Source: Hetaerina americana
Taxonomy: Eukaryota; Arthropoda; Insecta; Odonata; Calopterygidae
Assembly (NCBI GenBank): GCA_022747635.1
Contig: JAKTNV010000041.1
Coordinates: 2,103,501-2,167,500, forward strand
DNA length: 64,000 bases
Reading direction: 5' to 3'
The position numbers and the translations under genes are program-made. Positions 42,966-55,967 of the stretch are shown piece after piece (position 1 is the first letter of the stretch; the number at the start of each line of letters is the position of its first letter). The notes beneath the pieces were generated by a model, which saw only the letters and a list, made by a program, of their open reading frames with translations, was not told the origin of the DNA and did no database searches.

Positions 42966-44640
42966 AATAACCGCCGCCGTCAGTCGCGTGTCATTTGGCG
43001 GGCGTGTTTTTGTCGCTTCTGTCGTCGGGAGTGGGAGCAGCAGGGTCCGCTTCAGAGAGAGTCCGTGTCCTGCAGGGCGCGTCCGTGCTCTTCCAAGGGC
43101 GACGACCCCTCGCTTCCCTTCTCCAAACATCCTGGACTCAGCACAGTGCAAAGATGAAGGCCCACCATGGCCCGAGTGGAGCCAGAAAAGTGCGCATCTA
43201 GTTATCTTGCATAGTACCTCCGGGTACATTTACATATAAGCATAGGAATCACGCCCCAATTCGAATATTTAATGGCCCTCAGGAAAATATAGTTCCATTA
43301 AAATTTGGTATAAACAAATCTCTGACACTTGCAAGAGATTTAATGCAGATTTTGCGACACTCTTTTCTCCCTGGTTCCCTTTTCATTCGATTCAGATACT
43401 CGACAATGGCCCGACTTCGGGCGCGCATATTTCACCGGCATGCACTTCGTTTTTCATTCAATGGAAGACTTTCATTTCGTTTTTTATTGCATAAAATGTT
43501 AATATTATCTTCGTGGGAACACCATTTTTCTCACTATTTTGTCAGGATGTTTGTAGAAAATGATTCCAAGAAAGTCAAGATTTTGATTGTTTGGTAATGC
43601 TGAGGAAGAGATTTCATTTACATCCGTAATACGAATACGTACATGGCTTTGAGTTTCACTCTCCACCACTCTAATCCGCTTAAGCATTGTCAACTGACAA
43701 TATCTCATGAAAATTGAGTTTGCACATTACATAGGCCAATGAACACACTACATTTCAGCATCCATTACATTACCATTGAGTCATTTAAGTTAGACATAAT
43801 GGCTTTTGGATATCTGCAACCCTCTTTGGATATCCAATACAAATTTCTTGCTGCTAGGGCACATGATTAAGACGGTGCAGTGAAAAGATGAAAGAAATAA
43901 GTTATATGATCATCAATTCGTGGTTCTCATTGATATGGACTCGTTATCACAATGATCGCAGGAAGGATCGTTGACAAGGACTATTGGGACAGTATTGGCT
44001 AATATTTTTTAAGCTGAAAATATTTTTACAATAAACGTGGCACTTAAAATCCTAAATTTATGCCAACAAGATTACTCATAAAATAAAACTTCCTTTGAAA
44101 GAATAATCTCGTTTTGACACATGAAACCCAATATTGTTGTTGAGCTTCATACTCCTCAGTTTCATTAAAATCTGCGTTTCTTATTATCTCAGCAGATAAT
44201 CTGTCAACGAATTAAAGAGATTTAGTCCTTTCTGATACATGATTTTAACAAATAATTGTTCTTTCTTTGGGCTGTGATGAATTCCTTTGGAATGAAATTA
44301 AAACTCACCGACTTCGCCAATTTTTAGACTAGTCATGGCATCGCCCATTGCACTAAAAATATCTTCATTACTGAGACTCTCAATCACCCAATTTCGTTCC
44401 TAAATTATTAGCAAATATATGTAACTTATAAACCAAGAAAATTGTCGGCACTCCAACCAATATTGCTCATACCACAAGGTATGCTACTGTTGCAGACCCA
44501 CATCGAGGGGCAATTTACGGCTCCACTTCACTGAAGACATGGGTACAAGTACCAATCGTATCGAATCAGGAGCGTTGTGACAAGTGATGAGACAAATGTC
44601 CAGGGGCTCAGTGGCTTCGTGTCATACCAACATGGGCATC
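42966..44640. other. Unassigned non-coding stretch
   Basis: Short frames at 42988-43239 and 43343-43597 plus are without recognised motif. 43750-44500 is AT-rich. Confidence 0.4.
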
Positions 44641-44644
44641 CTTG

Positions 44645-45030
44645 ATCTAGCCGTCCTCTGCTGCGGACGGCTACAGCCTTGGTCCACTAACGCTCAGGTC
44701 GCGACCTTGAATCCGGGCTGGGAAGGTTATTGCCCAGCTAGTACAGGAGTCCTGTGCTATCCCCTGCTGCCTTTAATCAAAACTACATTAAACTGTGCGC
44801 TTAAGGTCCACATACAGATGACCTTCAAAATTGGGTACTGGCTTCCCATCGGTTCGAATTTCGACGGGGGCAGTATACTTCAGGGGTATTCCGATCCCTA
44901 CTTGGAGTGCAATGCAGAGTGCCCCGTCCGTCGGAGGGGCCGTTAAACCGTGACGCACATCGGTAAAAGTAAGATAATGCCGACGCTGGGTTTCTCTCCG
45001 CCCTTTCCCCATCCTCCGAGCGCCTGAGCC
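44645..45030 (+). mobile_element. SINE-B, divergent copy
   Basis: Body blocks match SINE-B: GGTATTCCGATCCCTACTTG, GTGCAATGCAGAGTGCCCCG, CCGTCCGTCGGAGGG, CGTTAAACCGTGACG, AATGCCGACGCTGGGTTTCT and CTCCGCCCTTTCCCCATCC. The head around 44690-44720 (GCGACCTTGAATCCGGGCTG) could be a decayed tRNA-like region. About 120 bases near 44740-44860 look inserted or diverged. Confidence 0.65.
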
Positions 45031-45050
45031 CAACCTATTGCCATCACCCA

Positions 45051-46480
45051 TCACTCCATATGGCACGAATGACCTATCTCTCTGCCACCGCCCCTCTACC
45101 ACTAAAAACTACCACGATAGTGGCAGTTAGATATGACCCCGCCTGCGTGGAATCATCCATCCCGTCATCCTCCGCTACCTGCTTCTACTTGGAGCGTAAC
45201 GTGACGATATGTGAGGTGCGCGCAGGCGACGCGCTCAGCAAAAGGTGCTTGAACGCCGATGCACATGCATTCGCGGGGAAGGGTGATTGGGCGGGGGGGG
45301 GTGAGTTTAGTCCGCGTCCGACTCCGCCAGGGGCGCCATTTCCCACGCACACTTACTTCAATCATTTGAGAACATTTCCCCTGGAGTCGCGTCGAGTGGC
45401 TGGCATCGCTCCATGGCACGCGACGGAAATAAAGGCCAAGACATTGCCTTCTCCTTGATCAAGAACCTTCGTGCCTGTCTGCAAAAGCCTACCATTTAGT
45501 GCTGGGTTCATTCTCTTCTTGACCGGAAGGTTAAATGAATTACAAGCAACTAACTCGCTTTGATATTCGACAGCGACGACCTTTCCCAAAAATCGCTACA
45601 GCCATTTTCTATTTTATGATGCCAAATGTTCTTCCTTAATAAAAGAAATAATTTTATAGTAAAAATATACCTATTTTGTAAAAATATTTCATAAATCCTC
45701 ATGACATAAACAAAAGAATTATATTTTCATGCGATCGGCATAAATGCTTCCAGTTGAAATTAAGAGTGTAAAAAAACCAATCACGTAATTGAAAAAACCA
45801 ATAGCTTCTATCAATGCCAATCATATATTTGGAATTCTGCGTGATTCAGAAAAGATAACTTTCCAAGCAGTTGATTTACCCAGCGATTCTCCATCCATTC
45901 CACCCGTTCCGCAGAGAATCAACCAAGACTGGTCCCTCAGGTCACCGAATGAACCCTTGCATCGGGTGAAAAGCCTGTCCTCGGAAGCGGTCTCTCCCCC
46001 TTGGTCACCCAATGCCACTGGAGCGATCCCACTCCCTCATGGCCTCCGACCCCGTCCGCCCGCCCCCCGACCCATAAATTTTAGGCCCCTCCGCTGCAAG
46101 CCCTTCGCGAAAATCCGTGCGAGCTTCGAAAAATACGAACCTTCAAATCCGAATTAATCTGCACTCCCGAGGATGAAAAGAGCGCCCTCCGCTGCCACTC
46201 TTCGGGAGGACATCTTGCGCCGAGATCTCTCCTCTCGCCGTCGAGGGCAATGGAGCCATTCATTGGTCAAAGTAAAGGTGCAGTCACACGCACGGATGAT
46301 ATAAACATACGAATACTATATCCTTCTAGGCCTTCCCTTTCCGGGTGGTCGGTCGCCAAGTCAGAAAAAAAGAAACATTTAATTTTATGCGTGCTTGACC
46401 ATCGGCTGATGAACCTAAGGTCATTTTTCTAGGACTGTCCTTGCAGAGTTTCTCCAGTGTCCTTTGACCTTTAAGGCATC
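45051..46480. other. Unassigned non-coding stretch
   Basis: No recognisable gene or repeat. Frames at 45060-45458 and 45789-46157 lack motifs. Confidence 0.4.
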
Positions 46481-46488
46481 CAAATATA

Positions 46489-47072
46489 CATGATTTATAT
46501 AAAAAGTATCGGGAAAAGTTTCTAAAAAATGGATATATTTGAAATACTGCTCATTCAATGCCTCAAAATTCTTCAAAGTACTTCTTCCCTTGAGAGCGTC
46601 GACACACTTTTGCCCTCGCGACTTTTCTACGACTTGAAGGCTCCCTTCCGGTAGGCGGAAGGTCTTTAAGGGTACAAGCGTGCAAGCTTCTTTGACCGCA
46701 CTTAGGGTCCCATGGTGGTGGTGTCCTTCGAGGAAGGATTTCTCTTTAGGGAATAGAGAATTGTCTGCTGGTGCCCAGTAGGGACTGTAAGGAGGTTGGG
46801 GAATCGTCGCGATGGCATAATAGTAGAAGGTCTTCGCAAGCAGACAACTCTTCCCTCGGTCGTCCGTCAAGGCCTTCAGGACGAGTTTAGTGCAGGTATT
46901 TCGCATCGCCAAATTTTCAGAGATGATAATGGCGTGTGCACTGTCAGCTTGTTACCGATGCCAATAATACGATCTGCGATCATGCGCACGCTTAAACGAC
47001 ACGATCTGAATTCAGCGCTTAACGCGCACGTGTCAGGGAAAATTGGTACCAATACTGTTTATATAAATCTTG
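46489..47072 (-). mobile_element. Non-autonomous mariner derivative NA2, copy C
   Basis: 584 bp with TA on both sides (46487-46488, 47073-47074). Ends read CATGATTTATATAAAAAGTA and, inward from the right, CAAGATTTATATAAACAGTA. The minus-strand frame 46912-46421 encodes a transposase end: MAMRNTCTKLVLKALTDDRG, YYAIATIPQPPYSPYWAPAD (mutated from PDLAPAD), FLEGHHHHGT, AVKEACTLVPLKTF and EQYFKYIHFLETFPDTFYIN. The N-terminal region and first catalytic residues are missing, as in copies A and B, so the three descend from one deleted founder. Confidence 0.85.
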
Positions 47073-47074
47073 TA

Positions 47075-50000
47075 TACTGCTTCGTCTTTTGATCCTAAAA
47101 CCTGTACTGTCCCTCGACTTCGGAGCCATGCCGACCACAGTCCAGTCACGTCTTTTTGGCCGTGTAACATCTTTGCAGGCGTTTAACTCTCCTCCGTATC
47201 ACTTATGCTCGCCTATTAAGCCATCACGCATCCTCATTGTGATTTCTACCCAATTCAGAGGCGCTACACCTTTTGAACCGGCAAATTAGAGCCATTTGCG
47301 AATTACGAATCGCTCACATCACAGCGCGTCTATCATTTGAAAAACAATCCTTTCAGAATACCCCGTATTTAGTCCGTAAACCTCACTTATATTATTATAA
47401 GTCGAAGTACACATGGCCATCGTTAAAATTAATAAATCCAATAATATGAGTGTCTTCGTGGATTTGAAGCGAAACATCGCGGGGATTGCGGCCTCAGCCG
47501 TCGGCCCTTCAAGGGGGGGCAAGGCGGACCTTCACGTTGACCGACCCCCTAATTTCGGACCCAGGCGAAGGCACGGCGCCCGTGGATGCGATTTCTCATC
47601 TTAACTCAAGCATCGGCCCGTATCCGGGACTTTGTTTAACGGGTCACTAATAAAAGGAAAATGCCTATCGCCACTGCGCACGCGTCTACTGTACCCCCGG
47701 GCGTCAACACACGGGGACGTCGGGGCCTTGCACCACCGGAATATAAAAGGGGAGAAAATATTGCTTTACGATTTAAAACTGAAGATAATATACCTTACAA
47801 TCGTACCAGGACCAATGCATATCAAATAAATTGAAACGAATTGCCAATTATTATATCCAATGTTTTTTTAAAGGTGAACTTCATGAAAATCATTTAATAC
47901 TATCGGCAGAAGTTCTTTCATTTGAGTATCTCAAACATTATTACAGTTAACCCGTTTAACCAAGTGTTTCTTTGGATGCGTCGTTTATTAAAACGACACC
48001 TTAATATATCTTCCTTCCACCTCTTCTTAGAATAAAAAACTTCTTAATTTAAAAGTAAGAATTACGTAAGGGATTGAACGGAAAGACCGTCTACCTTAAA
48101 CACGAAATATATTTATCAAGTGAAACTTCAATCGAGGAGATAAATCAGGGTGTTACGCCGTGATTCGAAAAAATCACGGTTCGGCGAGACGCGGCCCGAG
48201 TCGAGTTTTGCCGAGTGCGGCCCCGCGTCCCTCCTGGGGATACGGGAGCGGCGGAAAGGGACGAGGGGTGTGAGTGGAATCGACGTCTGATGGAGGGAGA
48301 CGGGGGAGGGGAGAGGGAGGCAGGGGTCCCTGGGATTACTTCCGGGGTCTGTCAACATTCGAAAGCTTACGCAAAGCACTCCGCTTGTTTACACACTTTC
48401 CCTAACCTCCAGAATATCTTTTCCCATTATTTACCGTTCGATTTTGAATCCGAGGAATTTGTTCCGAATCTTTTCACGGAATTACAGTCGTGCAGGCAAC
48501 GGGGACGATGACTATTTCCGCCCTCACGGCCGACTTCTCTCCGGGGGATGATACGCCCGTGGGCGCGAGGGGGTTGGGCTCCGAGTAAACACGCGAAGCT
48601 GATACGAATGTTTCACTCGGGAAGTGGATTTCAATCTGCAGTAATGGGACTCTTCATTAATGGTTTCTCGTGAGGCGACGTTTATCATCGCACTATCGCT
48701 GATTTTATTCTGCAATCAGTAGCACGGGATAGGATAAATAATCATTATTTCAAATCACCAACTTATACCGGTGTGAAATTATCGGGAATATTACATTATA
48801 AGACGAACGGTAGTTGAACATTAAAATAGAATGAAACAATTTCAAAGTGTAAAACCCCTCGCCATGACCGGTATCCCCGTCGAGGCAAATAATCTCGACC
48901 CTTGTGAATTTTTCGCATCTTAATGCACATTGGCGGATGACTCCGTTCAAAGGTTGCTGTTCCGCAGTCTACTCGGAATTTGTCAAGGGAATGGAACTCG
49001 ATATTTTACAAAGGATATTTTGTTGCGATATAAAATCAACATATGCAATGGCGACACGACGAAATATATAGCAGCATCTTCGACTCCCAAACGGGGAAAG
49101 AGAGAACTAATCTGGTCCAAAACCTAAGTGAAAGGTGCTCCAAACTTTAATCTAAAGGCGTTTCCACTCGCAATCAGTTTTTTTCAAAGTCTAAGGGGAA
49201 ACTATTCTCGGGATGAAAATTCCATGAATCCTCATTTGTTAATATCGCGCAAACATCTGACACAAAGCCATCCGCGCATGCGCAGAGGGGGAACGACGCA
49301 CTGTTCACCACAGATTCCGATAGCAAGCCATGGGGGGCCGAACTTGTGGACCCCTGCAACAGGGAATGCGAGACCGAACGAAGAGAGCCCCTTCAGTCAG
49401 TCGAGGGGACGATACGAAATGGTTCGATGGGACTAGTCGATCGACTGCCGTCATTCACCTCCGACCCCTTGAAGCGCAGTCGACCTCCTAACAAGGCTCT
49501 TCCCTCACCTGTCGAGCTACGAACCACCGCGATTCGCATACGCGCGAGTCTGTGCGTGCGCAGATGATCGGAATGCCCTCGATGGACGGTCGGCCGATCG
49601 AAAACGCGATCAATAGCGGAACTGTATTGCCTGCAGATCACCAATCCACCGAAGGCATCAACTTCATGAGCACGCACAGCGGATTACGCATTCAGACGAA
49701 GGGGGGCGGCATCAGCAGAGATGAGCGGACGTGCACCAGGCAGACTGAACTAAACTGCCGAGAGTCCGCACCCGCAACGACAATTTCACGACTGCCACAT
49801 GGTGCTATAACGGTGGATTTCGTTTACTTTTGGGGATCGGGAGATTATGGGGTGGATGATGAACTGTCTTAGCACGCACAGGGCCTGGGTTCCAATCCCG
49901 GAGACAAAACGTTTGAAACCAGTGTGACTGCGCGTGTATTGGTGAGCACCCAAATACGGTCCTTGGAATTAGGATTAATTTCATTGGAAACATTTCCGCT

Positions 50001-50220
50001 AAACACAGTGTAAATACGAAGAGCATTGCAACCTTGCATGCGTGCCTGCTTACTCGCGAGGGATTAACTTTCCCCGCAAATCGTCACGCCAATCTTAATA
50101 GCATTCCCCAAATTGTTTTCCCTTCACAGGGGACTAAAATATTCTTTACGGCTTAAAGAAAAAATTATTTGGTTCAGTCAATTTCGATCCTTCCTGAAGA
50201 GCGGACAACGCACCCATGGC
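47075..50220. other. Unassigned non-coding stretch
   Basis: Mixed composition, with CG-rich patches at 48180-48320 and 49370-49600. Near 49880 a box B-like GGGTTCCAATCCCGG occurs without a recognisable SINE body. No gene recognised. Confidence 0.35.
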
Positions 50221-50299
50221 ATTCATGAATGAGCACGAGTCCTCCCGCCGTATCCAGACATGTTCCGCCCCGTCCCGACATCCCATCCCATATAAGGGT

Positions 50300-50555
50300 G
50301 GTCAGTGTGTGGAGGGTACTGCGAGGAAGTACTGAGGAAGCCTCTGGCCACCCTCAGTTTCACCCTAGCTGTGTGTTTTCCAGGAGACGAGCACTTCCTA
50401 GGAAACCACTGGTGGCACAGGGTATGGCACTGACCCCCGAATACCCTGTCGATATCGATATGCAGATTTCACACATAGTTGGACTATGTGAGGTCAACCA
50501 TTACTCAACAAACCGACATTTGGGTTGATAACTATACTTTGGTTTGTAGGCCGGG
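50300..50555 (+). mobile_element. SINE-A-like, degenerate copy
   Basis: Blocks in SINE-A order: TTCACCCTAGCTGTGTG, GGCACAGGGTATGGCACTGA, GCAGATTTCACACATAG, AGGTCAACCATTACTCAAC and AACCGACATTTGGGTTGATA. The tail runs straight into LINE copy 7. Confidence 0.6.
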
Positions 50556-50770
50556 AGTTCTTAAAATCAGTTAACTAGAAGGATGGTTAAGATTTGTTTT
50601 CTTCAGTAAACCAAGCAGTTGCAAAAATTGCTGAGTGAATTGGGAATTCAGTGCGATAGATATGGGATGAGGATCAATGTACACAACACAAAGGTTATTC
50701 GGTTTTCCGGAAAGAGAAAGGCTAAATAAAATATCAAAATAGGAGGGCCTAACCTTGACTAGTAGAATGC
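50556..50770 (+). pseudogene. RTE-like LINE copy 7, short fragment
   Basis: Matches copy 2 at nucleotide level: GTGAATTGGGAATTCAGTGC, GATAGATATGGGATGAGGAT, AAAGGTTATTCGGTTTTCC, GAGAAAGGCTAAA and AAAATAGGAGGGC, i.e. the region encoding ELEIQCDRYGMRIN and NIKIGGQ. No open frame. It ends near 50770 after a degenerate AGTAGAATGCC. Confidence 0.85.
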
Positions 50771-51480
50771 CAAACATACACTCATGCTTACTATTATTTT
50801 TTGTATTCAACTGATACATTTCATTTCATTGCCTCTTCTAATAAAACACAACCTGAAATCGAAGACCACAACAGGTCCATCTGCAGGTCTTCATACTTCC
50901 CTCCTCAAAAAATAAACGTAGTATTTAATAATGAAAGTGTTTAGGCCCTTGAATGTTCTGCTATCTTTTAAGCCTTATCACTTGGAGTCAGTAGCATTTC
51001 AGGGTGATTTGAAAGACGCGCTCAAAATAGTCTCGGTAACTAGTCATCACATCGGAGATAGGGACAGTGGCTTGCGAAGGGTGGGCCTTTTGTTCCAGGC
51101 GTGAGGAAGGGCGGGGGGGTGGAATGCGGCTGGCATTTCCTCTCTTAAAAAACGCAAAATGGGCGGACAGTAATTGCCTCCTCCTCCTCCGAACTCAAAC
51201 GGCGCCGGAAATCGCTGCGCGGAAGAGTTCAGCCGTTAATGCTGCGTCCCGGTAATGACTCCTCGCTCGCCCTCCCCCCCCCCCCCCCAACCCTCGGACG
51301 AGATGTAGGGGAGGATTCTGGGGATTGCACGCCTCCCTCCCCCGGAACACATCGCCCAGCCGGCAAGAAACGGACGGCGGCGGCACTGCGTCGCCTCCCG
51401 GAGCGAACGTTTCCAGGAGACACGGAAAGGGCAGAGGAAGGAGCCCCCGCGACGAAAGAGGAGCGAAGGAAGACAAAAGA
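50771..51480. other. Unassigned non-coding stretch
   Basis: A C-run lies at 51275-51288 within GC-rich DNA with long frames on both strands. No domain recognised. Confidence 0.4.
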
Positions 51481-51489
51481 TACGCGAGT

Positions 51490-51960
51490 TACCTCGGAAA
51501 AGAAATACTTAGTTATTCCACAGATATTTTATTATACACGGCCTAGGTTTCGACTTACAAAATCATCATCAAGTAAAGTACAGAAGACACAGAGCTTTGT
51601 GTAGTAGACAGAGAAGAGGAGGGGGGAGGATAATTGGGAGGAGGGGAAAGAGAAGGGAACTGGTGTGTGCGGGTGTGTGGGGGGGAGCGGGAGAGGGCGG
51701 TTGGGTATGGCGTCAGGGAGGGGGGAGGAACAGAGGGAGGCCCAGGAAGGGGGAGCGGGGGGAATACATCACGTCATTAACTAACATGCCCTTATGATGA
51801 CTGTTCTTGGAAATTTCCAATCGGTCCAAGGCATCTAATCTTAATCCTTTTTCCTCTAAATGTAGGCTTTTAGGGGCGAAGTCACTGGAGACACCCACGG
51901 CATTAACCCGAGGCGGCGGCTTGATTCGTCTTACGATCCGATCCGGAGGTCCGTCACACA
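51490..51960 (+). mobile_element. PLE-type end, family T2, copy B
   Basis: On the minus strand TTGATGA (51567-51573), a short AT-rich arm, then GTCGAAACCTAGG (GAAAC at 51548-51552) make a hammerhead-like core. Further outward lie TAATAAAATATCTGTGG and AACTAAGTATTTCTTTTCC. The segment up to about 51650 is shared with 33835-34035. Beyond it are a G-rich tract and a block (51780-51960) that may belong to the element body. No protein was recognised. Confidence 0.5.
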
Positions 51961-54900
51961 AACCTCGCTCAGCCTCACGCCGACGTCGGTCCGGGCAACG
52001 CGATCGGTGGTCAGGTGAGTGCTATTGACCGCACAGTGCAGCGGACCAGTATGTTGCAGGGGGAAGAAGAGGAGCGGGATGATGACAGCGAGGGAAAGTG
52101 AAAAAGGAAATTGATTAATCCAATGTTTAAGATCCGGAAAGCGGAGGAAGAGTGTCCCGCTCGTCATCCCCGATCGGAACCTCTCCTTCATTGGTAGACA
52201 GAGAGTTATCCGATGAAGCACTCTTTTGGACCGAACGTAGCGATGCCCCACCATTACCTTGGCGAGAACGTTAGTTCACCTCGACCCTCCCGAAACGTAC
52301 GGAAGTATCTGTACTTGAGAGAGGAGCAAGATGGTATCGCGATAATAACGGGAATGGATATGAAACCCGCCTTCCAGAGGTTGGCTGTTTGGGGTTGAGA
52401 ATGCACACTTGCTGCCTCGCAGAGCGCGTGGAATTCGCTAATTAATCCGTATGGTACAAAAAAGGGTGTAAATTTGCGAGGCAGGATCCCTCATGACGGA
52501 TGAGTCGCCTCTGAGAAGGTCCGATACTCCCGGAAAAGCACTCGGCGTGAGTGAGGAAGCGGAGAGGGGGGCGCCACCCGGAACAGAACCACGACCAACG
52601 CTGACCACTGCGACCACGGTAGAGTACGTATATTACGTAGGGATTCGCTTGGAACATTAAATTCGCATTGCCCCTCTCGCCTGGAGGTTCTCTCGGTCGC
52701 GAAGTGCTCCTGAACCACGCCTCGGATGACCTCTGAAGAGATACGACCCGAGACAAGAGTTCGCTGCGACGGACACCCTCGGACGAATAGAGAAGGGCCA
52801 CAACTAATGGGGATGGAGGGCACTTGGCAGTTGAGCGCGGCACGGGGTGCGCGGCGGGTGTCTCACGGAGGAATCCTTCGAGGCAACCACCGGTGGCTGC
52901 GGGTCCGACGCCCCGGAGAATCCTGCACCCAAAATATCATTTAGCACATTTTTGTAAAATTCTATTTTGCGTAAATTTTATAAAATACAAAAATATACGT
53001 CAAACAATCAGTCAAGTCACAAAAAATATCAGCATAAAGCATAGCTAGGGTAAATGCGTCATCAGAAGGAAAAATTAGGAATAAATACAAGATTCCTCGG
53101 TTAACAGATATCTTCTTCAAACAATGCACAGACATCCGAAGTAGACGGGTGGTATTTTGCACGGGCCTGAAGGAATCTAATTTTTGAAATGTAATCAAGG
53201 CATTGGAACATCGCTGGACCAAGTTCATTAGTCTACAGGGAGACGACATTGAAAAATAAAAACGTTTCACCGAGGTAAACCTTTCATTTTCATCCCATTC
53301 CGAGAACTTTTCAAATTACATTCGTGCCTCAAAACATTCGAAAGTTACGAATGTTCCGGTGATATTTTGGCTTTTCAGTCAGACGAATACGGGCTCACGA
53401 AATACAAGCATCAGAGCTGTCGTGACCCTTTACCATTTCAGCACATCGAAGTGAGAGCGTCACCGAAGCGCTCGTCAACGGTTTCTGTTCGGAATCCACT
53501 GTCGGCGGCGACACGTCATCGGGCAAATGCCACGCTGTCATCAAAAATGCCGAAAAGAAACAGAAACTCCAATTACTGTAAAAAACTTTGCAATGGACAG
53601 ACATTGCATATAAAATAAACAATTAACTATGCTTCGTTCTATAACTAATTATACAATTTGCCAGAGTAAATCACTCGCTGAATGCCAACATCTACTACCA
53701 GCAACTATAATTGTATTAATTGCAACTCAATTCAGTTTCGCCATAGTTAGCCGAAGATCATATCCGACGCGCCTTAGCACGACGAAAAATGGACGATTAT
53801 TACACAAAACTCAATTATAAGCCAATCATTGATTGGCTTTACTTGTTCAAGGAGTTTCCCCGGTGCATAGACAAGTCAACTTGACACACGTTCGCACCGA
53901 AGTAATTTTTTCCATAATACCTCGAGTGCATCGGACTGCTGCCATTACTCGTACCTCTCGCCTCGACCCCGCCCTCACTCGCCTGACCCGCCTCCGGAGG
54001 CGGGGAGATCCCCTCATCCGTCGTCCTTCATTCACGCGGACAGATATTCCAGATTCACAGGTTTTAGTTGAAACGTTATATTCTTGATTATAAGGTACAT
54101 TCATTTATTTGTCATGTATCCATGATAAACTTTTTCAGCATTCGAGTGGAGACATAAAATAAACGATGCAAAAGAACGGAGGATGAATCCTCATAAAAGA
54201 AGACCCTATTTGGCGCGCCCTGAGGAACGCTAATGAACCAGCGGCTTGCTCCCGAAGACATCCACGTTTGGGGCAATGATCAAGGCGAATCGAAAGATTC
54301 ACAAGCCACCCCTTAACTCCTCTCACCGAGGGGTTTGTCCTTTGCTCTCCGGGAATGCTGCAGGATCACGCGGAATTGTGTACTTAGGCATCGGGGGTGG
54401 GGGGTTTCTCGCGGCTTTCTTTTGCAGTGGAAGAGTGAGGCTTCGACGAGGGGGGCTTGGAAGTGCCACCGTGTTTGCACCCGGCGGCGCCCTCAACGAA
54501 GCGCGGCGCTGCTGCTCTCCCTCGGGAAGTAGGCACGCCTCGCAGTTTCCCCTCCCGCGTTCAAACAGAGTCGGCCGGGTCTGGATGCGGCGCAGGACAA
54601 GAGAGATGTCTTCGGGGCGAGCAAGTGGAGAGATGGATACGCGGCGCCCCTCGACAGGAGTTCGCCTCGTTCAACCGAGAGGAAACAACCGCGGGGATCG
54701 TTACCTCGAAAATATCAAACGCCGAAGACGAAGGAGACAAACACGGGGCCACGCGTAAGAGCGAAGGAAGGCAAACGCGCCGATTGCATCAGAGGAGGCG
54801 GATCCGAGAAAAAGGTGAAACTTCCGACGCGGTACGGTGGCTTTCGATGACCAAGATCACAGCGCGCAAGAAGGAAATCATGGAATCACCGTTTTCATTA

Positions 54901-55966
54901 GTAATGAAAACGGTGAAGACGAAGTCCATCAAATCCTTCGACGACGAAACGAGGACAGGTCATGGAAACATGTTGGCTACGTAAACATTTCATTAATGAG
55001 TTATTTTGGTTTAATTTCACTAAGAAACTGAAAACATGAATTAGGATGCAAATAATGATAAATATGTACACTCTAAACATGAAAATTAATGCCCAAAAAA
55101 GGAGTAACTGAATCCGGAATAATTTGCCTCGTTAATCATGCGAGGAGCAGTTCTTCCCCGTTTCCCTCGCACGCATCTCGGGAGGCGTCCGTTTGAAACT
55201 AAACGCTCACCACTCGGAGTCGAAGGCAGACACTGGGAAGGGACTGGGCCCCTTAGTCCCTCGCGCCCGGACGACTCGCGCCGGCATTCCTCCGGGGGAC
55301 GCCGAGGGCACGCCGCAGCGGGGTGTGGGGGCGGCCCTTCGGCGGAAGGAGGCAGTGAACGGCTGGCGAGGGGGTGGGCGCCCAAATGGGGAGATGACAT
55401 CGGAGTCATTCCCTCCGCCCCCCAACACCTCACTACGCCCCCCGCACGAACGCCTCCTCGCGGGGGAAGGCCGAATTCCCCGCGAGGAGTGAAAAATTTC
55501 CGCCGTGGACTCGCACACTGGCGACCGCTCCCCCACCCCCGCAACCGCTCTTCCCGAGGGCATTAGGAGGGCGATGGGTGGGTTGTAGGGGGGGGGGTCG
55601 TCGTAGGGGTCGATGGGGTTTGGTGAGAGTCTCCTCCTTTATTTCCGCTCTATTCACGCGTCGCGCGTCATTGAAATGAATTAGAAAAACATTGCGCCCA
55701 TCGGAAGGTAAATCTTTCCTTTCAAAGGGCATTAAATTCCAGCGCGAGGAAACTTTGTTCCGACAACTCGTGCGGATGGCGGCGGCTTTGAGGAGAGGGG
55801 GCCGCCCCTGCTCGGCCGCCCGCCCATTGGGGAGACGACAAGGAGGGCACTGCAGGCGAGGGCCAAACAGCGGCGCGCTTAAAGGTGTTATTCCTGGCGA
55901 AATGGAGGGGTAGGTAATCTTGTCCCTCCCGAAGATGAGAGCGTATGAGACACACGAGAGACATTT
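51961..55966. other. Unassigned stretch, CG-rich in part
   Basis: 54330-54830 and 55130-55560 are CG-rich with long overlapping frames on both strands, including 54457-54984 plus (175 codons, charged, no known domain). No gene is supported. 52930-53320 and 53600-53830 are AT-rich. Confidence 0.35.
54886..54916. repeat. Perfect 15-bp palindrome with 1-base centre
   Basis: TCACCGTTTTCATTA, then G, then TAATGAAAACGGTGA. Confidence 0.9.
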
Positions 55967-55967
55967 C

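Noticed and set aside
49870..49910. Box B-like GGGTTCCAATCCCGG, possible tRNA gene
   Set aside because: No A box at the right distance and no cloverleaf pairing seen; at most a decayed SINE head.
54457..54984. 175-codon plus-strand frame
   Set aside because: Charged, repetitive residues with no recognisable domain; overlaps a second frame of similar length and includes the palindrome at 54886.
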